Notes: generated by a model not told the origin, from the sequence alone. A DNA stretch of 9,036 nucleotides from Phormidesmis priestleyi (GCA_003242115.1 QBMP01000176.1:1-9036), one strand, 5' to 3'. Counted from the stretch's first letter, positions 1 to 6,866 are shown. Numbers and translations are program-made.

Positions 1-19
1 GCTCTGCACTAGGCAGAGC
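1..19. repeat. Perfect inverted repeat at the left edge
   Basis: GCTCTGC (1-7) and GCAGAGC (13-19) form a perfect 7-bp stem around a 5-nt loop. No T-run follows on the + strand. If it is a terminator it would have to serve a gene lying to the left and read on the - strand, which cannot be seen here. It could equally be the remains of a longer structure cut by the window edge. Confidence 0.4.
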
Positions 20-72
20 GAACAGATGAGACTAGAATCTGCGATAGCTCGCATTGTTAACGATTTCAATAT

Positions 73-948
73 TTGGGTTTGATTCTCCCTGTGGTTAAGT
101 GGCTGACTAAAATTCCTGGTTGGGCGGTACTCTCGCTCGTAATGAATGGCCTGCTGTTTGGTAGCTTGCTGGCGCTCTGGCAGGATCAGGCGGCGGTTTC
201 GCATTCTTCAAAGCTGGTTTCTGGGCTCTTAGTAGCGGGCGACCAGCCGGTTCATGCGGCGATTACAGATGCGGCAATTGCTGACTCTACCCTGGCGATT
301 CCGCAGCCAGCAGGCGGGCAAAAGCTGAGCTATCGGCAGTGGGTAGATGTGTTGGCCAAAGATGCGGCTGCTGTAGCCGTTCAAAAGCCAGCGCATTTAA
401 CCGTACTGCTGGGCGATTCGCTGAGCCTGTGGTTTCCGGGTGAGCTGATGCCCGGTCGGCGAGTGTGGATTAATCAAAGCATTTCGGGTGAAAAAACCCA
501 GGGGCTGCTAAAGCGCCTGGATTTGCTGAAAGACAATGACGTAGAAGCCGTCTTTTTGATGATTGGCATCAATGATTTGATTTGGGGTAAGCCCGATGAC
601 GAAATTATTGCGAATTACAGAGAAATTGTCGCTCAGCTCAAAAAAGACCATCCTCAGGCGCAGATCGTGGTGCAGTCGATTTTGCCGCACGGGGGCGAAG
701 AATCTACGTGGGAAAGTCGCGATAAGCTGTTGGCGTTAAATAGCGATCGCATTGTCCAACTGAATACCGCTCTCCAGCAGATTGCCGCTGATAATAATGC
801 CTATTATTTGGATCTGTATCCCATTTTCGTCACGGGTGATGGCGAACTGCGATCTGATCTCACCACCGATGGACTGCATCTCAACCGTCAGGGCTATTTG
901 GTATGGCGCAGCGCTATTGCTCTTTACGCCCAGCTAAAGCTGCAATAA
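73..948 (+). CDS. SGNH/GDSL-family hydrolase, N-terminally membrane-anchored
   Basis: The protein has 291 residues and belongs to the SGNH/GDSL hydrolase superfamily, whose members are esterases, lipases or carbohydrate deacetylases. All family blocks are visible: GDSL with nucleophile Ser116, the oxyanion Gly in the SISGEKT stretch, GIND at 165-168 (block III), and DGLH at 266-269, giving the Asp266/His269 pair of the catalytic triad. Residues about 14-37 are hydrophobic and uncharged, so a single membrane anchor or uncleaved signal is likely, with the catalytic domain outside the cytoplasm. An in-frame stop at 58-60 limits the start; TTG at 73 keeps the whole anchor, while ATG at 142 (Met24) would cut it in half. 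Neither has a clear ribosome binding site. The gene converges with rdgB 44 bp downstream. The substrate cannot be predicted. Confidence 0.85.
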   Translation: MGLILPVVKWLTKIPGWAVLSLVMNGLLFGSLLALWQDQAAVSHSSKLVSGLLVAGDQPVHAAITDAAIADSTLAIPQPAGGQKLSYRQWVDVLAKDAAAVAVQKPAHLTVLLGDSLSLWFPGELMPGRRVWINQSISGEKTQGLLKRLDLLKDNDVEAVFLMIGINDLIWGKPDDEIIANYREIVAQLKKDHPQAQIVVQSILPHGGEESTWESRDKLLALNSDRIVQLNTALQQIAADNNAYYLDLYPIFVTGDGELRSDLTTDGLHLNRQGYLVWRSAIALYAQLKLQ

Positions 949-992
949 GGATCGAATCGTGCGGATGGAGCTTCATCTCATTGGCCTTCATT

Positions 993-1580
993 TCATTGAC
1001 TTGACGTCAAATCCAGCGTCTTCAGCGCGGGCATAAGCTGCTCAAAGGCAATGCCTCTATGGCTGTAGCGCTCCTTCTCGGCATAGCTCATTTCGGCAAA
1101 CGTTTTGCCCTGAGTGTCTACATAAAAAATGGGGTCGTAGCCAAAGCCGCCTGCCCCCTGAACTGCTTTTAAGATGGAGCCGGGGCAGCGGCCTTCGGTC
1201 TCTAACGCAATGGTGCCGTCGGGTCGAGCGAGTGCGATCGCACAGACAAATTCTGCTCGTCGATCCGTTTCATCACCAAGCTCTGTCAGCACGCGATCAA
1301 TTCGATCCGCGTCACTGTGACCATAGCGGGCAGAATATATTCCTGGTGCGCCGTTGAGTGCAAATACGGCTAGACCGGAGTCGTCTGCGATCGCCCAGCT
1401 TTGCGTTGCAATCGCGACTTCAGCCGCCTTTAGTCGCGCATTTTCAATAAACGTTTGGCCGGTTTCTTCCACATCGAGGGCTTCCGGCTTTAGGGCCAGC
1501 GTCCAGTCAAGAGCCTGAAGATAGCCTTGCAGCTCAGTTAACTTACCGGGATTGCCCGTCGCCACAACAACAGTAGTCAT
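993..1580 (-). CDS. rdgB: RdgB/HAM1-type dITP/XTP pyrophosphatase
   Basis: This 195-residue protein matches the non-canonical purine NTP pyrophosphatase family (Ham1/RdgB), cytosolic enzymes that hydrolyse dITP, ITP and XTP to monophosphates so that deaminated purines do not enter nucleic acids. Family signatures are present in order: the N-terminal ATGNPGK nucleotide-binding loop (7-13), DDSGL at 66-70 with the catalytic acidic residues, GFGYDP at 145-150, and SHR at 173-175, where the family reads base-contacting S/N-H-R. The length is close to the 197 residues of the E. coli enzyme, so the gene appears complete. The start is ATG 1580-1578. The TnpB element lies upstream, about 90 bp from its start, so the element's right flank may overlap its promoter region. 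A HIP1 octamer sits at 1609-1616. Confidence 0.95.
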   Translation of the reverse strand: MTTVVVATGNPGKLTELQGYLQALDWTLALKPEALDVEETGQTFIENARLKAAEVAIATQSWAIADDSGLAVFALNGAPGIYSARYGHSDADRIDRVLTELGDETDRRAEFVCAIALARPDGTIALETEGRCPGSILKAVQGAGGFGYDPIFYVDTQGKTFAEMSYAEKERYSHRGIAFEQLMPALKTLDLTSSQ

Positions 1581-1647
1581 AAACAGTTATAAAATGAAGA
1601 TATGGATTGCGATCGCTCACAAAATAGCCTGCTCAATTGTAAAGGGC

Positions 1648-1820
1648 TAACTGCAAAGCGATATGGTGTGAAGTCTCTCCCACTAACCCTACGGGTATAG
1701 CCGGAGCTTCCTAAGACTTAGCGCCTCAATGGGTGTTCCTCTTAAGAATTCCTGGTTATTCCGATTACTCGGTTTGCACCACTGACCTAGCGTTTTGACA
1801 CGCCCCGGCAGATCGATTGC
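1648..1820 (-). ncRNA. Putative omega RNA (reRNA) scaffold plus guide of TnpB
   Basis: In IS200/IS605 elements the RNA that programs TnpB comes from the 3' end of tnpB and the right end, with the guide read from flanking DNA. Here the 153 nt between the tnpB stop and the presumed right end hold several stem-loops on the - strand: CCGA-GUAA-UCGG with a GNRA-type loop (1761-1772), CUAA-GUC-UUAG (1711-1721), and the terminal stem-loop at 1677-1706 (CUCC/GGAG outer stem, CUA/UAG and ACCC/GGGU inner stems). If the element ends at TTCAC (1668), the guide would be about 1667-1648, which lies between the element and rdgB. The 5' end probably lies inside tnpB. Transcription is inferred. Confidence 0.5.
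1677..1706 (-). repeat. Right-end stem-loop of the TnpB element
   Basis: The imperfect hairpin pairs 1677-1680 with 1703-1706, 1683-1685 with 1698-1700, and 1686-1689 with 1693-1696, around a 3-nt loop; A1697 is bulged and a 2x2 internal loop separates the outer stem. A stem with an unpaired base next to a short loop is what the TnpA of this family recognises at element ends, and the same structure forms the 3' part of the omega RNA. Confidence 0.6.
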
Positions 1821-3008
1821 TCAGGCAGTTTCCATTCCCCGATATTCCACGGGTATTTGTTCTGAATATAGGGCCACGCCCCGGCTGCGAATCACTTGCC
1901 CACTAGCCACATCACGAGGCTTAATAGAGCCGCAGGCATGGCAGCTATGAACCCTATCAGCGAGTTCTTTGCGCACCTCTGCCCCACAGTCAGGGCATTC
2001 CTGAGAAGTGCCACGATGATCAACATTGGCGCTGAATTTGCCGCGCTTAAAAGCAACCTGCTTAGTGATCTCTCTGAACTGACCAAACCCAGCATCTAGC
2101 GTGTGTTTGCCTAGGAAGCCTTTCGCCATAATGCGGAAATCAATATCCTCAAAAAAGATACTGTCAGCCCCGTCACAAAGCTGATTGGCAAGCTTAAAGT
2201 GCAGGTCACGACGCTGGTTGGCGATATGCCGATACTGCCTTGCTACAGCGATTCTGGCCTGTTGGTAATTGGCTGAGCCTTTCGTTTTACGTGCTAGTCT
2301 GCGTTGCAGCAATTTAAGCTTGCTCTGCGATTGCTTGAAAAACTTGGGAGCCTTTACCTGTAAACCGTCCGAAGTAGCTAGAAAATAATCCATGCCAACA
2401 TCTACACCCATAGCATGACCGTAAAAGCCAATCACCGGCACATCCACATCGCACTTGATGCAGAGGTTAGCAAACCAGTGATCTGCCTTCTTGACGACTC
2501 GCACGTTTGCAATCGTGAAGCCATCAGGAATAGGCCGATGCAGATTGATCGTAACCTCGCCCAACTTTGGCAGCTTCAGTGCCCCGGCTTCAGCGTCTAA
2601 TGGGCTGACCTTGAATTGAGGGAAGAGGGTTGAGCGCCACTGCCCAAACTTCTTGAACCTCGGATATCCAAACCCGCGCTTTCGCTTGGCATCAAACGAC
2701 TTATGCAGCCGCTTAATGGCCTGCTGCAAATTCTGAGCGGGCACCGTCTTGAGGTTGGGTATAACCTGCTTTGCTTTCGCTAAGCCAGCCTGTTGCCGCT
2801 GCTCAGACGGGTACGGCGCATCAGCCGGGATGATATAACAACTATGCAAATCACACGCATTCACCGGGCACTTGCGCGACTGCGACCAATCTTTGATCTC
2901 ACGCAGCGCATAGTTATATACGCGCCGTGAAGTCTCAAGCCAATCGTCTAAAGTTGCCGCTTGGTCAGCGCTCGGATATATGCGGTATTGATAGTTGAAT
3001 ATCAGCAT
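1821..3008 (-). CDS. tnpB: TnpB, RNA-guided RuvC endonuclease of an IS200/IS605-type element
   Basis: This 395-residue protein is a full-length TnpB, the compact RNA-guided nuclease ancestral to Cas12. It has the N-terminal helix-turn-helix-like region typical of the family (1-40), a long central region, and a RuvC domain with all three catalytic acids: Asp203 in GVDVGMD, Glu287 in FFEDID, and Asp366 in KPRDVASGQ. Both zinc-ribbon cysteine pairs remain (C338/C341 and C356/C359). The third RuvC motif departs from the common DRDxNAA form, but the Asp is kept. The C-terminal VEYRGMETA tail is of a kind I associate with cyanobacterial copies. Start ATG 3008-3006; an A/T-rich stretch with TACAAT lies just upstream and could be a -10 element. 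Nothing suggests decay, so it is probably active as a nuclease, although no tnpA is present. Confidence 0.95.
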   Translation of the reverse strand: MLIFNYQYRIYPSADQAATLDDWLETSRRVYNYALREIKDWSQSRKCPVNACDLHSCYIIPADAPYPSEQRQQAGLAKAKQVIPNLKTVPAQNLQQAIKRLHKSFDAKRKRGFGYPRFKKFGQWRSTLFPQFKVSPLDAEAGALKLPKLGEVTINLHRPIPDGFTIANVRVVKKADHWFANLCIKCDVDVPVIGFYGHAMGVDVGMDYFLATSDGLQVKAPKFFKQSQSKLKLLQRRLARKTKGSANYQQARIAVARQYRHIANQRRDLHFKLANQLCDGADSIFFEDIDFRIMAKGFLGKHTLDAGFGQFREITKQVAFKRGKFSANVDHRGTSQECPDCGAEVRKELADRVHSCHACGSIKPRDVASGQVIRSRGVALYSEQIPVEYRGMETA

Positions 3009-3025
3009 ATTCCCATTGTATAACG

Positions 3026-3054
3026 TTCTACTAGCAAATAATAGGTTAGTAGAA
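3026..3054. repeat. Left-end inverted repeat of the TnpB element
   Basis: TTCTACTA (3026-3033) and TAGTAGAA (3047-3054) are exact reverse complements separated by 13 nt. It lies 17 bp upstream of the tnpB start, where IS605-group elements carry their left-end hairpin. It could also act as a regulatory structure in the tnpB leader; the mobile-element role is inferred from position. Confidence 0.55.
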
Positions 3055-3167
3055 GGAAATCATTGCAAAGATTGTTCGCTGTCACTTACCACTCCCTAAG
3101 CTATGCTATAGGCGGAGCACTAGCCGATTTTTGGTAGCAGCATCTTGATCTATTGATTCAATCCGTC

Positions 3168-4556
3168 ATGACCCAACTCGGCAGACGCCAATTTCTCAAT
3201 CGGTTTTTAGCCAGCAGCTCACTCACCGTCGGCGCTAGCACGCTGCCTCCCATTCTTTCTCTACTTTTGAGCAGCTGCGCCCGTGAACTAAGCCCGCTCG
3301 ATAGCCCTGCTTCAACCAGTGATTCAGCCGGTAGCTCAACTGATAGCTCGCCTGCAAGCCCCGAAGCCGCGTCAGCCACAGATAACGACGCGATTAAAGT
3401 AGGGCTTTTGCACTCGCTCAGCGGGCCGATGGCGATTAGCGAAGCGCCTCTCGTCGAAGCTGAGCGCATGGCTATTGATGACATAAATGCCAGTGGCGGA
3501 TTGCTCGGTAAGCAGCTCGTCGCCGTCATCGAAGATGGCGCTTCGGACTGGCCAACCTTTGCCGAAAAGGCTGAAAAACTAATCGATCAGCAGCAGATTT
3601 CGGTTTTGTTTGGGGGCTTCACGAGCGCTAGTCGCAAGGCGATGCTGCCCGTTGTGAAGGCCAAAAATTGTTTGCTGTGGTATCCCAATGCCTATGAAGG
3701 GCAAGAGTGCGCGGCTCAGATTTTTTATGCTGGCGCGAGTGCCAACCAGCAGGTAGAACCGGCGGTAGACTGGCTGCTGAGCAATCGGGGCAAATCCTTT
3801 TTCTTGGTTTCTGACAGCGCCCGGACGCTGCATGAACTGATCAAATCGCAGCTCAAAGCCAAGGGCGGCCAAGTTGCTGGCGAAGCTTACATTCCCTTTG
3901 ACAAAACTACTCAGCCCGATATGGTGCCGGTGATGGCTGAGATCAAAAAAGCACTGCCCGATGGCGGCATTATTTTCAATAGCTTAATGGGCGATGCGAA
4001 TCGGTTCTTTTTTAAGGCGCTTCAGGGGGCAGGGCTGAGCACTGACAAGTATTTGGTGATGTCGGTGGGCGTCGGGGAGGAAGAGGTTTTTCAAATTGGC
4101 TCGTCGCTATTAGAGGGGCACTACGCGGCGATGAGCTATTTTCAAACGCTGGACTCGCCTGCTAATAAGGATTGGGTAAAAGCGTTTCAGAGTAAGTATG
4201 GCGCTGATCGGGTGGTGGGTGCGCCAGAAGAAGCCGCCTATGTGATGGTGCGGCTGTGGGCTCAGGCGGTGGCCGCAGCGCGTTCGCTAGACAGCACGGC
4301 AGTGAGTAATGCCGCCTATGGACAAAGCTTCGTAGCGCCCTCTGGGACGGTGACTGTGCAGCCCAATCATCATGTGACTCAAGCGGTTCATATTGGTAAG
4401 GTACAGGCAGATGGACAGTTTGAAATTTTGATGACAAAAGAAGCGATCGCGCCCAACCCCTGGAGCCAATACGCCCCCGACAGTAAAGGCTTTGCCTGCG
4501 ATTGGTCAGACCCTACTAAAGGAGCCAAGTACAGCCTCCAAACCGCCGATTCTTGA
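3168..4556 (+). CDS. urtA: UrtA-like urea/amide-binding lipoprotein (ABC transporter substrate-binding family)
   Basis: With ATG 3168 the protein has 462 residues. It begins with a twin-arginine motif (GRRQFL, Arg6-Arg7) and a hydrophobic stretch ending in the lipobox LSSC (Cys37), so it should be exported folded by Tat and lipid-anchored. A Ser/Ala/Asp-rich linker (38-74) leads to a type I periplasmic-binding fold with strong UrtA-like segments: GLLHSLSGPMAISE, EDGASDWPTFAEKA, LLWYPNAYEGQEC, PNHH and a terminal ACDW. UrtA delivers urea to the UrtBCDE importer. The usual pocket segment near SDYVFPRT is shortened to SDSARTL (215-221), and no urtBCDE follows, so this may be a paralogue with another ligand. 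TTG 3153 is an alternative start adding five residues; ATG fits better with the early Tat motif. A terminator overlaps the stop codon. Confidence 0.85.
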   Translation: MTQLGRRQFLNRFLASSSLTVGASTLPPILSLLLSSCARELSPLDSPASTSDSAGSSTDSSPASPEAASATDNDAIKVGLLHSLSGPMAISEAPLVEAERMAIDDINASGGLLGKQLVAVIEDGASDWPTFAEKAEKLIDQQQISVLFGGFTSASRKAMLPVVKAKNCLLWYPNAYEGQECAAQIFYAGASANQQVEPAVDWLLSNRGKSFFLVSDSARTLHELIKSQLKAKGGQVAGEAYIPFDKTTQPDMVPVMAEIKKALPDGGIIFNSLMGDANRFFFKALQGAGLSTDKYLVMSVGVGEEEVFQIGSSLLEGHYAAMSYFQTLDSPANKDWVKAFQSKYGADRVVGAPEEAAYVMVRLWAQAVAAARSLDSTAVSNAAYGQSFVAPSGTVTVQPNHHVTQAVHIGKVQADGQFEILMTKEAIAPNPWSQYAPDSKGFACDWSDPTKGAKYSLQTADS

Positions 4557-4573
4557 AAAAATCGGCACTTTTT
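4545..4573 (+). terminator. Rho-independent terminator of the urtA-like gene
   Basis: GCCGATT (4545-4551) pairs perfectly with AATCGGC (4560-4566) around an 8-nt loop and is followed by five T's (4569-4573). The stop codon TGA (4554-4556) lies inside the loop. This closes the gene as a single unit and argues against cotranscription with mscL. Confidence 0.75.
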
Positions 4574-4758
4574 AGTTTTCCAAACAGTTTTGTTGCTCGA
4601 ACTATTGGAAGCCCGATAAAACATTGATATGGTGACTAAACTGATCGCGCTTAGCTTACTTTTGGCAACATACATGCGGCCTATGGTTTCGGTCAAAAGC
4701 CCCTTTACTAAAGCTTCAAGCCGATCACAAAACTCCGTTATTATGCAGGTATTGACAG

Positions 4759-5181
4759 ATGATTAATCGAGAAGCTAGAGCTAGAGCCACTAGCTCTGCT
4801 AGCAGCTTTGCCAATGACTTTAAAGACTTTCTGCTCCGTGGCAATGTGGTTGACTTAGCGGTTGCAGTCGTAATTGGTGTGGCGTTTGGCGCAATTGTCA
4901 CCTCTCTCGTCGAAGACCTGATTACGCCGCTATTGCTCAACCCAGCCTTGCAAGCCGCAGGGGTCGATGACATTGCAGCATTATCGGCTGGCGGCATCAA
5001 GTACGGGAAGTTTCTCGCTGCCGTTCTCAACTTTGTGGTGATTGGCTTTATCCTGTTTTTGATTGTGCGCATCTTTGAGCGGATGAAGCGCACTGAAGAA
5101 GTCGATGCTGAACCGACGCCGACTGAAAAGCTAGATGCCACGATGCAAATGCTCAATGAAACCATAGAGCGCAAGCTGTAA
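4759..5181 (+). CDS. mscL: Large-conductance mechanosensitive channel MscL
   Basis: The protein has 140 residues, about the family's usual length. MscL forms a homopentameric pore in the cytoplasmic membrane that opens under tension and releases solutes during hypo-osmotic shock. The diagnostic block runs from FKDFLLRGNVVDLAV (21-35) through the glycine-rich first membrane helix (about 30-57, with IGVAFGAIVTSLV). A periplasmic loop with a GGIKYG stretch (78-83) and the second helix (about 84-107) follow. The cytoplasmic tail is acidic and ends in a short helix. Residues 1-15 are a Ser/Ala/Arg-rich extension before the amphipathic SFANDFKDF segment. ATG 4759 has a modest AGG ten bases upstream. 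Upstream lies the urtA-like terminator and about 200 bp of spacer; downstream a hairpin separates it from a convergent gene. Confidence 0.97.
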   Translation: MINREARARATSSASSFANDFKDFLLRGNVVDLAVAVVIGVAFGAIVTSLVEDLITPLLLNPALQAAGVDDIAALSAGGIKYGKFLAAVLNFVVIGFILFLIVRIFERMKRTEEVDAEPTPTEKLDATMQMLNETIERKL

Positions 5182-5210
5182 GGCTCAAGTTTTAAACTGT
5201 ATTGAACTGC

Positions 5211-5258
5211 AAAAGACCGGATAGAACAGCTGTAGGGCTGCTTATCATCCGGTCTTTT
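5211..5258. terminator. Bidirectional terminator between mscL and the pentapeptide gene
   Basis: AAAAGACCGGAT (5211-5222) and ATCCGGTCTTTT (5247-5258) form a perfect 12-bp stem. A second small stem, CAGC (5227-5230) with GCTG (5237-5240), fits inside the loop. Because the stem starts with A's and ends with T's, a U-run follows the hairpin in both directions, which suits the two convergent genes on either side. Confidence 0.85.
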
Positions 5259-5290
5259 GTCGCTTTTAAATGACTTATGAACTGAAAGCG

Positions 5291-5816
5291 CTAGTCCGGG
5301 CAACCAAGGCTGTCGCGAGTATCAACGCCGGTTACCGGATTAGTCCCTGAGGCGCGATCGCACATTTTCTTCACCTGAAAGCGATCAATAATCGAATCTG
5401 AAAAATCAGCGCCCGTAATGATGGTGTCAGCAAATGAGCTGCTAGTCGCTATTGCTTCAACAAATACCACATTGGTCATATCCGAGCCATCGAAAATCAC
5501 CCGATCAGCAAAGGTTTTGCTTAAGTCAGCGCCCGCGAGATTGGTGCGCATAAAAGTTGCCTTAGTCAAAATGGTGCCGCTCATATCAGCCCCGGCAAAA
5601 TTGGCATCGCGCGCATCAGCGGCGGCAAACGAAGTACCTCCCGGCTTGATTCGTCAGCGTGTAATCGACCAAGTTATCTTGCGCCCAAGCAGGGAGGGTA
5701 ATCGCAAAGCTGAGAATGAATAGAGAAAGGACGAGAGCCGGAATTTTTAGAGCTGAAATCTTGAGCTGAGCTAAAGCCCTACCCACCATTACCTTCACCG
5801 CTTGCCATAACACCAT
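5291..5816 (-). pseudogene. Lumenal/periplasmic pentapeptide-repeat protein gene, frameshifted
   Basis: Two - strand frames together make one pentapeptide-repeat protein of the cyanobacterial type related to plant thylakoid-lumen pentapeptide proteins. The upstream part (from about 5816) has a signal peptide: a hydrophobic run ends in AWA before [11 protein letters not shown], so signal peptidase cleavage is likely. Its frame then reads into a stop at about 5616. The reading resumes in another frame as [22 protein letters not shown], continues with A(D/N)Lxx-type repeats, and ends with the conserved tail of two cysteines around GTNPVTGV and a final LGCPD. The break is near 5637-5645. About nine residues usually found between YTLT and GTSF also appear to be missing, so this is more than a single-base slip. 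ATG 5816 has GAGG six bases upstream. Function in this family is largely unknown. A sequencing error remains possible. Confidence 0.75.
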
Positions 5817-5909
5817 AATCAACCTCATCTCTTTTAATTCAAATCTATCGGCATCTGCTGTGATCATACTTGCCCAAGGGAATCCCTCAACCCCCAAGCA
5901 TCACAGGCC

Positions 5910-5951
5910 ATTCATTACAGATTACTCATTCCAGACTATTCATTACAATTG
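5910..5951. repeat. Three degenerate 14-bp tandem units upstream of the Uma2 gene
   Basis: The units are ATTCATTACAGATT, ACTCATTCCAGACT and ATTCATTACAATTG, at 5910, 5924 and 5938. The first and second agree at 11 of 14 positions; the first and third share their first ten bases exactly. The array ends 24 bp before the likely start codon of the Uma2 gene, within the spacer between two divergent genes, so it could hold regulator sites or simply be slippage product. Confidence 0.6.
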
Positions 5952-5975
5952 AATCGAGCCTGCAAGGTAACTTCT

Positions 5976-6581
5976 ATGACCTACACCCTTCGCCGCTACC
6001 AAAGCTACCAGGAATATCTCAATGACGAGCAGCTCTCCAATGAACAGAACTACCGTCTGCTCAGCACTGGAGAAATTATAGAAGTGCCCTTAGAAAATGA
6101 TATTAATCGGTTAATTGCCTGCGTATTGATAGGTGAAATCTTAAAAACCAAAGGCATTGGATTTATTCGCTACCTTTGTAGAGGTGACAAAGACCTTCAA
6201 GTAAAGCCCTTCGGCGACAGATGGGTCAATCGCAAACCCGACATCATGGTGATGCGACCGGAACATCTCGCGATCGCTACACAGGCTATTTTATTAGAAA
6301 TGCCCGCCCCGCCATTCGTCGCCGAAGTCGTCAGCCCCGGCAACGAATCGAGCGATAACTACCTTCGAGACTACGTATGGAAGCGGCAGCAATACGAATG
6401 GTGGCAAATTCCTGAATATTGGATCATCGATCCGCATCGCGACCAAGTTAGCGTCTTAACTCTCATCAAAGGCACCTATCAGGCCGTGATTTATCGGGGA
6501 CAAGACACTATGGATTCGATTACGTTTCCAACCTTAAGCCTGAGTGCCGAAGCTCTTATCGCAGGGCAAATTGACGACTGA
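5976..6581 (+). CDS. Uma2-family (DUF820) putative restriction-type endonuclease
   Basis: From ATG 5976 the protein has 201 residues and matches the Uma2/DUF820 family, a PD-(D/E)XK nuclease-fold group strongly expanded in cyanobacteria. The expected core is present: RKPDIMV with Asp89, FVAEVVSPGNES with Glu117, Lys136 in VWKRQQY, and the family segment EYWIIDP (147-153). The N-terminal segment carries the usual tyrosine-rich start (YQSYQEYL). Catalysis is inferred from the fold; the biological role of these proteins is not settled, and they are often found as single genes without a methylase, as here. The start is chosen because AAGG lies eight bases before ATG 5976; an in-frame TTG at 5949 would add nine residues without a better site. 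A HIP1 octamer lies within the gene (6270-6277). Confidence 0.88.
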   Translation: MTYTLRRYQSYQEYLNDEQLSNEQNYRLLSTGEIIEVPLENDINRLIACVLIGEILKTKGIGFIRYLCRGDKDLQVKPFGDRWVNRKPDIMVMRPEHLAIATQAILLEMPAPPFVAEVVSPGNESSDNYLRDYVWKRQQYEWWQIPEYWIIDPHRDQVSVLTLIKGTYQAVIYRGQDTMDSITFPTLSLSAEALIAGQIDD

Positions 6582-6602
6582 CTCTCATGTTCGGCCTAGC
6601 AA

Positions 6603-6866
6603 TTAAGGCATTGTCGAATCTAACCAGCTCGGAAAGTCGCTTTCTAGTAAGGCGGTGTCGTAGCGATCAAAGGCATCACCCGATTGAGCGACAAAAGAAA
6701 CGTAGTCACTCATTAAGAAATAAACGCCGACCATCGCTGCCGCCGACGAAGCTACCAAAAAGCCTGCCAGCATCAGCGAAAATTCCTGATTCTCTACAGC
6801 GCGATCCATCAGGCGCAGTGCCCAAAAGACCAAGCTAATTACAATCGTCAAAATCAGAAAAATCAT
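6603..6866 (-). CDS. Small membrane protein, function unknown
   Basis: This 87-residue frame encodes two probable membrane helices, residues 1-18 (starting MIFLILTIVISLVFW) and about 32-52 (MLAGFLVASSAAAMVGVYFL), joined by a short charged loop (RLMDRAVENQEF). An acidic, aromatic-containing tail follows (SGDAFDRYDTALLESDFPSW). The helix-loop-helix pattern with uncharged helices and charges confined to loop and tail supports a real product over the opposite frame. I do not recognise a family. No strong ribosome binding site precedes ATG 6866. It converges with the Uma2 gene with only 21 bp between the two coding ends, and no clear terminator is visible there. Confidence 0.6.
   Translation of the reverse strand: MIFLILTIVISLVFWALRLMDRAVENQEFSLMLAGFLVASSAAAMVGVYFLMSDYVSFVAQSGDAFDRYDTALLESDFPSWLDSTMP

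Larger units (their letters stand above)
1668..3060 (-). mobile_element. IS200/IS605-family element carrying only tnpB (boundaries approximate)
   Basis: The element consists of an intact tnpB flanked by structured ends and has no Y1 (HUH) transposase tnpA, so it would depend on a transposase in trans. The right end, read on the - strand, finishes with an imperfect stem-loop (1677-1706) followed by TTCAC (1672-1668); this shape and position are usual for IS605-group right ends. The left end holds an 8-bp inverted repeat (3026-3033 and 3047-3054) just before tnpB. The right limit is placed at TTCAC by analogy; the left limit is only estimated, because these elements make no target duplication and the cleavage site cannot be read without an empty site. 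No HIP1 octamer lies within it. Confidence 0.7.

Noticed and set aside
3061..3167. NtcA (nitrogen control) site upstream of the urtA-like gene
   Set aside because: No GTA-N8-TAC palindrome is present in this stretch. TATGCTATA at 3102-3110 resembles a -10 region but lacks a properly spaced -35.
4725..5303. A 192-codon open frame on the - strand opposite mscL
   Set aside because: It lies antisense to a clear mscL and across the terminator; its Ser/Thr/Arg-rich composition is what the reverse of that gene would produce, and it matches no family I know.
5616..5660. Programmed ribosomal frameshifting in the pentapeptide gene
   Set aside because: The junction GCCGGGAGGT has no canonical slippery heptamer, and residues also seem to be missing at the junction, which a slip alone would not explain.
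6587..6838. An 83-codon + strand frame opposite the small membrane protein
   Set aside because: It is rich in Arg, Lys, Ser and Pro without domain features, while the opposite frame gives two well-formed membrane helices.
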